Shown here: one piece after another, positions 7,298-12,576 of the stretch
Numbering within the stretch: the stretch's first letter is position 1
Layout of the letters: every line of letters begins with the position of its first letter
Assembly (NCBI GenBank): GCA_937911885.1
Contig: CALDPW010000185.1
Location: 1 to 12,576, forward strand
From: an uncultured Clostridia bacterium
Lineage (GTDB): Bacteria > Bacillota > Clostridia > Christensenellales > UBA1242
Length of the DNA stretch: 12,576 nt
Direction: 5' to 3'
The notes under the pieces: generated by a model
Databases searched by the model: none
What the model was told of the DNA's origin: nothing
Seen by the model: only the letters and a program-made list of their open reading frames with translations
Position numbers and translations under genes: made by a program

Positions 7298-7864
7298 TTG
7301 AAGGTTTTAGATATTATAAAAAATGTTTTAACTTTTATTAATAAATCGGAGCTGTATGATGAAATAGCAAATAATGGCTTTAATACAACAAATAACGAGG
7401 CTAAGCAACTGCTAACATTGTTGCTTGAGTGCATTAATTCAACCAACAATTTAATTGCTTCCGAATATTATTATTTAAAACAAACAGTGCAAATTAATTC
7501 AACCGGAAAGGTTGATTATAAAAATTTATCTTCAAATGCTATATGTGATATTTTAAATGTGGAACATTGTGGTAAAAGTGTTAATTTTAAAACCTATCCT
7601 GGCTATTTATTAGCTCCAAATGGATTGTTAAATATTACATTTTCTTATTTGCCAAAACAAATATTAAATCCTTTGGATGTAGTTAATGATTATCCATTAA
7701 AGTTAAATGATAGAGTTTTTTCGTATGGTGTTGCTAGTGAATATTATTTTATTTGTGGGTTGTATGATGATGCAACAGTGTGGGATAACAGATTTAAAAA
7801 TTCTCTCAAAAATGTTTTAAGGCCAAAACATGAAATAAAAATTAAAAATAGGTTGTGGATTTAA
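7298..7864 (+). CDS. Probable head-tail adaptor (tail tubular protein A-like)
   Basis: The protein has 188 residues from the TTG start. The middle contains PGYLLAPNGLLNITFSYLP (about 106-124), and the end contains SYGVASEYYFICGLYDDATV (about 146-165), then helices and a basic close (KIKNRLWI). Podovirus adaptor proteins (T7 gp11-like, P22 gp4-like) share an alpha-helical body with a C-terminal helix hairpin and a basic-aromatic end, and always lie just before the nozzle gene, as here. Adaptors dock under the portal ring. The assignment rests on position, size and overall pattern, not on a searched match. The stop overlaps the next ATG by one base (TAATG), implying coupled translation and equal output with the nozzle. 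Confidence 0.68.
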   Translation: MKVLDIIKNVLTFINKSELYDEIANNGFNTTNNEAKQLLTLLLECINSTNNLIASEYYYLKQTVQINSTGKVDYKNLSSNAICDILNVEHCGKSVNFKTYPGYLLAPNGLLNITFSYLPKQILNPLDVVNDYPLKLNDRVFSYGVASEYYFICGLYDDATVWDNRFKNSLKNVLRPKHEIKIKNRLWI

Positions 7865-9363
7865 TGTTTAATAAAAATTTATTAAAAGGTAAGCCTATTA
7901 GTTACAAAAAACTTAAATATGCAACTTTTTTAAATGGGCTTAATACTGATATTGATGAGTATATTTTACCAATTAATTATAGTGTAAAAACATATAATTA
8001 TAATATTTCTAATGGGGCGCTTCAAACAGGGTTGGGTGTTAAAACAATGCAGTTGCCAATCGATAAAAATTGTAGTAGTTATAAAACAATTGAGTTTAAA
8101 AATTGTGAAGTTAAGGCTTCGTGGGTATATAGGTTTACAATTAGCACAAACACAACTTCGCGTGATGATTTTTTGGTGTTTTTAACAACAGAAGGAAAGT
8201 TGGTTGCAATGCCGGTTTATGGTTCGTCAACAACATTAATTGAATGTTCAAACGTTGTTTTTACTGATATTCCAACAGTGCTTAATTACAGGTTAAATGG
8301 TCAATATGTTTTATTAATTTCTAGTGTTAACGGGCTCTATTTTTGGGATGTTGCTAATAGTAATAATGCAACAAAGGTTGAAAATGCACCACAAATTAAT
8401 TCAATTTGTTTACATAATGAAAGGGCTTTTGCCACTGTTGGTGGCAACCGAGAACAAGTGTGGTTTTCAAAAGAATTAGATCCAACAAACTGGAATCCAA
8501 CATTGGAGGAAGGTGGTTTTATTACATTTGCTGATGATAAAGGTCAATGTAATAAAGTTGTTAGTTTTTTAGATAGAGTTTATGTTTTTAGAGATTATGG
8601 CATAAATAGTATTTCGGCCTATGCAAATCAAACTGAGTTTTTAGTAAACGACTTATTTGTTTCAAGTGGCCAAATTAAGGCAAATACAGTTTGTGTTTGT
8701 GGAGATAGAATTATAATGCTAACCGATAATGGTTTGTATTGTTTTGATGGATCAAACACATCAAAATTAAATTTATATATTAATAATTTGTTAAGTAAAT
8801 CTGACAATCAACATGCAATCGCCACATTTTTTAATGGGAAATATTATTTAGCTTGTAATATTGATTTTGCCGACGGTAAAAATGTTGGTGACAAAGGGGA
8901 TTATAACCAACAAAACAACGCATTAATTGAATTAGATATTGCATCAAATACTATTAATATTTTACGTGGCGTAAACATAACCAGTTTAAATGTTATTTCT
9001 GATGATATTTATTCAAAACCAGGAGTGTGTTTGTTGCATAATGGTGAGGATAGATTTGGTGAACTATCTATGTGTGGCGAAGTGTTTTTAAATCCTACAT
9101 CAAAATTGTGGATGTCTCCACTTTCTGATTTTGGTTACCCAGAAAAGAATAAAATATTAAATGATATTTTTATTACAAGTAAGCATCCACTAACAATAAC
9201 AATTAGAACCGAAAAAATGTCTAAAAAGGTTACATTAAGTCCTAAAAACAATCTTATTTATTATTCACCTAAGGTGGTTGGAAAGCAAATTGCAATCGAT
9301 TTTGAAAGCTTTGGTAGTTTAGCTTATATTTCAAATCCAAAAATTATTGTGGGGTTACAATGA
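7864..9363 (+). CDS. Tail nozzle / packaged-DNA stabilisation protein, beta-propeller-like
   Basis: The protein has 499 residues from ATG 7864. A GTG at 7855 is an alternative start but sits only two bases after the nearest AGG. The N-terminal block FLNGLNTDIDEYILP (22-36) and NGALQTGLG (50-58) is followed by repeated beta units: ERAFATVGGNREQVWFS (186-202), DPTNWN (206-211), DRVYVFRDYGINSI (237-250) and DRIIMLTDNGLYCFDG (281-296). These resemble the propeller blades of podovirus nozzle proteins (T7 gp12-like, P22 gp10-like), which form the hexameric tube under the adaptor and hold DNA in the head. The stop overlaps the next ATG (ATGA). An alternative is a receptor-binding propeller, but the position after the adaptor favours a nozzle. 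Confidence 0.75.
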   Translation: MFNKNLLKGKPISYKKLKYATFLNGLNTDIDEYILPINYSVKTYNYNISNGALQTGLGVKTMQLPIDKNCSSYKTIEFKNCEVKASWVYRFTISTNTTSRDDFLVFLTTEGKLVAMPVYGSSTTLIECSNVVFTDIPTVLNYRLNGQYVLLISSVNGLYFWDVANSNNATKVENAPQINSICLHNERAFATVGGNREQVWFSKELDPTNWNPTLEEGGFITFADDKGQCNKVVSFLDRVYVFRDYGINSISAYANQTEFLVNDLFVSSGQIKANTVCVCGDRIIMLTDNGLYCFDGSNTSKLNLYINNLLSKSDNQHAIATFFNGKYYLACNIDFADGKNVGDKGDYNQQNNALIELDIASNTINILRGVNITSLNVISDDIYSKPGVCLLHNGEDRFGELSMCGEVFLNPTSKLWMSPLSDFGYPEKNKILNDIFITSKHPLTITIRTEKMSKKVTLSPKNNLIYYSPKVVGKQIAIDFESFGSLAYISNPKIIVGLQ

Positions 9364-10502
9364 GATCAATAGCGCAAATTGCTTTCGATAGAACTGAGGA
9401 AAACCTTAAAAATAGTTTAAGAAAAAAATATAATGCAAATTTTAAAAGTTATGTTAACTATTTAAATAATGATTTGTTAACCGATGTTTGCATTATTGAT
9501 ACTGCTGAAGAAAAATTAATTAATTTTAATATTGATGTTAAAGAAGAATGCGAAATAAAAGTTTGTGTTAACAATGTGAAAAAACATGTGCTAAACAGCA
9601 AATATAATAAACATTTTGCTTTAACGCTTAATGGCAAATCTAAAATTAGCATTGCTCAAAAAAACACAAATGGAAAACAATTAACAATAGCGCTAAATAT
9701 TAGTGGCGAGTTTGTTGATTTGTGTTTAGAGCGTAGCTATTTTTATTCTGATATGAGCAATGGTTATTTAATTACCGAAAAATTAAATAAATTTTATGTT
9801 GCAAATAGTTTTGATCCAACACAAGCTTTGGCAATTAAAAATAGTGGTGCTCAAACTGTTTTTTATAATTATGTGTGTGGATGCATGGGTTATAACTATA
9901 CTTTTTATTATATTACAACCATTGGTAGCATTAGCTTTTTAAATTATGGTAAAAATATGGTTCAACTAGATTTTTTTGTTGAACCAAATTCAGTAATTTA
10001 TTATGAAAAGACAAACAAACAATTTGTTGTTTACAGTTTAAAAAACAATGAATTAATAGCTACTAGTTTTGGAATTGATGGTGTAAAAATTAACACAATA
10101 ACTGCTAAATTTAATAATATTTTTATAGGCAAGTTGTTTAATGTTGTTAATCTTGCTGGTGATTTAAATAAACACTTTTTATTGGTAAAAGATGCAAAAT
10201 CTCAAATATTTATTGTGCTATGCAATATGGAATTAATGGCTCAATATAGCGAAAATTATATTAAATGCATAGCTTTATATAACAATGGCGAAAGTGCCAC
10301 AGGATATATGTTTAGCGAGTCGCAATGTTGTGTGATAATTCAAAATCAAAATAGCGTAAATCAAATTAATTTTTTAATTAATGGATTGGGAATTTTAAAA
10401 AGTTTAAGCAAAAAAATTCCTGATTTATTTGATAGAGTTTTTATTAGCCAAAATTATTTAATTAATGCTTATAATGGATATTTAATAAATGAAACTTCTT
10501 AA
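9360..10502 (+). CDS. Beta-rich phage protein, function unknown
   Basis: I do not recognise this 380-residue protein. After a short helical start (residues 5-25, EENLKNSLRKKY) it is almost wholly alternating beta pattern with many aromatic and Asn residues, for example NKFYVANSFDPTQAL and KQFVVYSLKNNELIATSFG, which would suit a beta-propeller or prism. It contains eight or more cysteines, several clustered (CGC, QCC), which is unusual for a virion part. It is translationally coupled to the nozzle gene by an ATGA overlap, so it probably joins the same tail complex. An accessory nozzle ring or receptor-contacting piece is plausible. No enzymatic motif for cell-wall cleavage is visible. Confidence 0.72.
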   Translation: MRSIAQIAFDRTEENLKNSLRKKYNANFKSYVNYLNNDLLTDVCIIDTAEEKLINFNIDVKEECEIKVCVNNVKKHVLNSKYNKHFALTLNGKSKISIAQKNTNGKQLTIALNISGEFVDLCLERSYFYSDMSNGYLITEKLNKFYVANSFDPTQALAIKNSGAQTVFYNYVCGCMGYNYTFYYITTIGSISFLNYGKNMVQLDFFVEPNSVIYYEKTNKQFVVYSLKNNELIATSFGIDGVKINTITAKFNNIFIGKLFNVVNLAGDLNKHFLLVKDAKSQIFIVLCNMELMAQYSENYIKCIALYNNGESATGYMFSESQCCVIIQNQNSVNQINFLINGLGILKSLSKKIPDLFDRVFISQNYLINAYNGYLINETS

Positions 10503-10560
10503 TCTTAATGTTTTAAACAAAATTTATAAAACAAATTTTAAAATAAACTATGGAGGAACT

Positions 10561-11490
10561 ATGTCATATAAAATTCCGGATAGTATTACGGCAAAAGTTC
10601 AAAAAATAAATGCTGATGCTCAAAAAAAGAGTAAGTTTGAAGAAATTTATAAATCGCTTGATGCAATTAATTCAAAGTTTAGTGTAAAAAAAGAGGATTA
10701 TCCTCAAAATATATCTTTGCAAAAGATTGAATTTGAAAGACCTACTGATGAACAAATAAAAAAACAGGTTGAACAAAATTTGGCAGAATATAAACAAAAT
10801 GAGCTAAATAAAATTGATGAGCAATTTTATGAAAAATCTTTAGAACTTAACAAAAATAAAGAATCAGCTAAAACACAGACAGATTTAACAAAACAAAATC
10901 TTGATACATATTACAAACAAGCTGCAAAATCAGCTGAGGACCAAGCATTAAAAAGGGGATTGCAACGATCCAGTATTATTGTTAATCAACTAGATGCTTT
11001 TTCAAAAGAACAAATTGAAGATTATAAACAACTTGATTTAGAGCTTGGTAATCAAATTAATTCCATTAATTTTCAGTTAAATGCACTCAATGCTCAAAAA
11101 CAAAATGCATTAAACAATTTTGATATTTCATATGCTGTTAAATTGCAGGAACAAATTAGCAAACTAAATGAAGATTTGCAAAATAAAGAACAAGAAGTTC
11201 AAAAATATAATAATGATATAATGCTAAAAGAAGCCGAATTTAACAAGTCGTTGGCTGAGGCTAAACAAAAAGCTTCAGAAAATCAACAGGACTACGATCT
11301 TGATATTGCCGAACTTTATGGCAAATATGGTTCTGGCATTATTAACAAAGTAAAACAAGAGCAATTAATTGCAACTGCAAAACAGTTTTTAAATTCGTTA
11401 CCAAAAGCTGAACAAGCCGAACTTTTGGGTGACTCTACCTTTATTGAAAAGTTAGGTGATGTTTACGATAAATTACTTAGAGAAATGTAA
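10561..11490 (+). CDS. Coiled-coil phage protein, candidate ejection or tail-needle protein
   Basis: The protein has 309 residues and is almost entirely helical. Long coiled-coil stretches rich in Gln, Lys, Glu and Leu lie at about 60-125 and 150-245. Between them sits ALKRGLQRSSIIVNQLDAF (129-147), a conserved-looking break that also feels familiar from other Bacillota phages. The C-terminal part (about 250-305: YGKYGSGI, then helices) may be globular. The ATG at 10561 follows GGAGG (10552-10556). An in-frame ATG at 10489 would overlap the previous gene and lacks a ribosome site. In podoviruses this slot after the nozzle is used by tail needle or internal ejection proteins, so either role is possible. 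No transmembrane segment or lytic domain is visible. Confidence 0.72.
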   Translation: MSYKIPDSITAKVQKINADAQKKSKFEEIYKSLDAINSKFSVKKEDYPQNISLQKIEFERPTDEQIKKQVEQNLAEYKQNELNKIDEQFYEKSLELNKNKESAKTQTDLTKQNLDTYYKQAAKSAEDQALKRGLQRSSIIVNQLDAFSKEQIEDYKQLDLELGNQINSINFQLNALNAQKQNALNNFDISYAVKLQEQISKLNEDLQNKEQEVQKYNNDIMLKEAEFNKSLAEAKQKASENQQDYDLDIAELYGKYGSGIINKVKQEQLIATAKQFLNSLPKAEQAELLGDSTFIEKLGDVYDKLLREM

Positions 11491-11492
11491 TT

Positions 11493-11753
11493 ATGTGGGA
11501 ACAAATATTAGATTTAGCTTTAAATAACGGATTGTGGGCTGTTTTGTTTTTAGCTTTGTTGATATATCAATTAAAAGATTCGAGAACTCGTGAAGCTAAA
11601 TATCAAAACACCATTTCGGAACTTAATTCAACTTTGTTAAAAGTTAATGAAATTGATGCTAATGTATCAAAATTAACCGATAATATTGCCGAAGTTGGTT
11701 CAAATATTAAACGCATTGAGGATAGCGTTGCAAAATTATCTATGGAGAAATAA
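11493..11753 (+). CDS. BhlA/UviB-type holin-like protein
   Basis: The protein has 86 residues. One N-terminal membrane helix (about 9-27, LNNGLWAVLFLALLIYQL) is followed by a charged junction (KDSRTREAKYQNTI) and a coiled-coil tail ending KLSMEK. This layout is typical of the BhlA family (bacteriocin/phage holin-like proteins, 70-90 residues), whose members permeabilise the membrane or help release of phage or bacteriocins. The ATG lies two bases after the preceding stop with only a weak purine run (AGAG) upstream, so translation may depend on coupling. It is followed almost directly by a second small membrane protein, making a two-gene membrane unit at the end of the phage operon. Confidence 0.87.
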   Translation: MWEQILDLALNNGLWAVLFLALLIYQLKDSRTREAKYQNTISELNSTLLKVNEIDANVSKLTDNIAEVGSNIKRIEDSVAKLSMEK

Positions 11754-11754
11754 T

Positions 11755-12000
11755 ATGAAAAAATATAAGTCAACAGGATTTTGGTTAAGTTTAACTGGTG
11801 CGATTTTGCTTGTAATTCAACAAATTGGTATTATGTTTGGTTTTAATGTGAACTCCGAACTTGTAAATAACATTGTTAGTTCAGTTTGTTCGGTGCTGGT
11901 TGTTTTGGGTGTTTTAATACCTTCAAACAATACAGCTGCAAAACACTTTGGTGAAACTTTAACTAATGATATTAATAACATTAATTCCAAAAAAGATTAA
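11755..12000 (+). CDS. Phage holin, phi-LC3-like
   Basis: The protein has 81 residues. Two membrane helices, about 9-28 (FWLSLTGAILLVIQQIGIMF) and 37-55 (VNNIVSSVCSVLVVLGVLI), are joined by a short loop, with a charged C-terminus (ETLTNDINNINSKKD). The KSTGFW start and the size match class II holins of Gram-positive phages. Holins open the cytoplasmic membrane at the end of the lytic cycle and usually release a partner endolysin. Here no endolysin follows, since a terminator comes right after. The start at 11755 is set by GGAG at 11744-11747, inside the end of the BhlA gene. An upstream ATG in the same frame (11686) would overlap that gene and lacks a site. Confidence 0.87.
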   Translation: MKKYKSTGFWLSLTGAILLVIQQIGIMFGFNVNSELVNNIVSSVCSVLVVLGVLIPSNNTAAKHFGETLTNDINNINSKKD

Positions 12001-12009
12001 TAATAAAAT

Positions 12010-12046
12010 AAGCCTTTAAAGAAAACTTCTTTAAGGGCTTTTTTTT
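12010..12046 (+). terminator. Rho-independent terminator ending the phage operon
   Basis: A 14-bp stem pairs 12010-12023 (AAGCCTTTAAAGAA) with 12027-12040 (TTCTTTAAGGGCTT), with one G-T wobble and an AAC loop. The right arm runs into eight T residues. It lies nine bases after the holin stop and marks the end of the rightward phage transcript. Confidence 0.93.
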
Positions 12047-12079
12047 AATGTTTATTTAACAAATCAAACAACAAATTAA

Positions 12080-12112
12080 TTGAAAAAAAATCTATTTTAG
12101 TATATACTAAAA
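12080..12112 (+). promoter_or_regulatory. SigmaA-type promoter with palindromic operator
   Basis: TTGAAA (12080-12085) and TATACT (12103-12108) are 17 bases apart, a near-consensus promoter. The -10 lies inside a perfect 18-bp palindrome, TTTTAGTATATACTAAAA (12095-12112), well placed for a dimeric repressor to block RNA polymerase. Transcription would start near 12115, about 20 bases before the gene at 12136. The same sequence pattern occurs upstream of the leftward gene at 389-1150. Confidence 0.7.
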
Positions 12113-12135
12113 AGTAGAATAATAAGGAGCTGTAA

Positions 12136-12576
12136 ATGAAAATATTAAGCGAAACACTAAAATACATATTCAAAAATATTGTTTTTGTTTTGGTTTTTGC
12201 AATAATTCCAGCATGTTATATTGGTGGAATGTTGCATCCTTTTTCTATTGTTTCGTATTTAACAAATTATTCTACTCACCAAATTAACAATTTTGGAGAT
12301 ATTTTGGGTGGATTGTTTGGAATGGGTTGGATGCATGTTATTGTTTGGATTTTTGCAGCAATCATTCTAATTATTATTTTATCTGCCGCATTAGGAAATA
12401 TTGAAAACCATTTTAGAAGTGGAAAGTTAAATGTATCTAATTCGTTAGGGTTTATTAACAACAACGTATTAGCTTGCTCAATTTATTTTTTAGTGTATAT
12501 TACAGTTTACTTAATTTTTAAGTTTTTGCTTGGATTAGTTATTTTTATTTTGCATATTGTTGCTGGCAGGTTAGGA
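12136..12576 (+). CDS. Multi-pass membrane protein, partial at 3' end
   Basis: The first 147 codons are open to the window edge. A short basic start (MKILSETLKYIFKNI) leads into a hydrophobic segment (about 15-32, IVFVLVFAIIPACYIGGM). A loop with Asn and His (36-50) follows, then hydrophobic segments at about 64-83 (MGWMHVIVWIFAAIILIIIL) and 110-140, giving at least three membrane helices. I do not recognise the family. AAGGAG at 12124-12129 gives a good ribosome site. The gene has its own promoter and lies past the phage terminator, so it is probably a host gene rather than phage. Nothing visible suggests transport or enzyme motifs. Confidence 0.78.
   Translation, partial: MKILSETLKYIFKNIVFVLVFAIIPACYIGGMLHPFSIVSYLTNYSTHQINNFGDILGGLFGMGWMHVIVWIFAAIILIIILSAALGNIENHFRSGKLNVSNSLGFINNNVLACSIYFLVYITVYLIFKFLLGLVIFILHIVAGRLG

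Noticed and set aside
7210..7449. Minus-strand open frame across the adaptor start
   Set aside because: Antisense to two tightly coupled phage genes, with no ribosome site.
9458..9652. Minus-strand 64-residue open frame
   Set aside because: Antisense shadow of the beta-rich protein gene.
10489..10560. Upstream ATG for the coiled-coil protein
   Set aside because: It overlaps the previous gene and has no ribosome site, whereas ATG 10561 follows GGAGG.
11686..11754. Upstream ATG for the second holin
   Set aside because: It lies in the BhlA gene, and the added residues (MPKLVQILNALRIA and onward) are that gene read in another frame.
1163..12110. ACTAAAA and ATTTTAGT repeats at both ends as attachment sites
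   Set aside because: Only 7-8 bases in very AT-rich DNA, and better explained as shared promoter/operator sequence.
12276..12464. Minus-strand 62-residue open frame
   Set aside because: Antisense to the membrane-protein gene, which has its own promoter and ribosome site.
1..12576. Alternative genetic code (TGA as Trp), suggested by the very AT-rich codon use
   Set aside because: TGG encodes Trp throughout, and TGA ends genes at 2675, 2950 and 9363.
1..12576. tRNA, rRNA, CRISPR arrays or insertion sequences
   Set aside because: No clover-leaf, spaced repeats or transposase pattern was seen on either strand by eye.

Overview
The window is AT-rich, and every gene uses the standard bacterial code: TGG encodes Trp, and TGA terminates the genes ending at 2675, 2950 and 9363. 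Purine-rich ribosome sites (AGGAGG type), the BhlA-type holin and the style of the capsid and portal proteins all point to a low-GC Bacillota (Clostridia-like) chromosome carrying phage genes. The host taxon is inferred, not demonstrated.

Left flank (1-1214). The 5' end of a possible leftward gene runs off the window edge. An unrecognised 93-residue rightward gene (126-407) follows. It converges, with a short tail overlap, on a leftward gene (389-1150) for a secreted or membrane-anchored protein with two SH3-like segments. These look like host or accessory genes rather than virion genes.

Phage block (1215-12000). Thirteen rightward genes are packed tightly, many overlapping by 1-14 bases. 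In order they are: large terminase, a 92-residue protein possibly related to small terminases, a small cysteine-rich (zinc-ribbon-like) protein, a P22-type portal, a scaffold, an HK97-fold major capsid protein, a hairpin terminator, a small conserved-looking phage protein, a probable head-tail adaptor, a beta-propeller-like tail nozzle/stabilisation protein, an unrecognised beta-rich protein, a coiled-coil protein, a BhlA-type holin-like protein and a second holin. The block ends at a strong terminator (12010-12046). It reads as a packaging, head and short-tail programme of podovirus type. All reading frames are intact, and the key ATPase and nuclease residues of the terminase are present. No integrase, repressor, replication gene, tail fibre or recognisable endolysin is visible.

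Right flank (12047-12576). A well-formed sigmaA-type promoter, whose -10 lies inside an 18-bp perfect palindrome, drives a partial gene for a multi-pass membrane protein, probably a host gene. A very similar sequence (15 of 18 bases) lies in the promoter region of the leftward SH3 gene on the other flank, so the genes bordering the phage block may share a regulator.

The most notable point is the bare morphogenesis and lysis-membrane module set directly between apparently cellular genes. It could be a fragment of a longer prophage, a remnant, or a retained particle-forming element. The sequence cannot decide among these.
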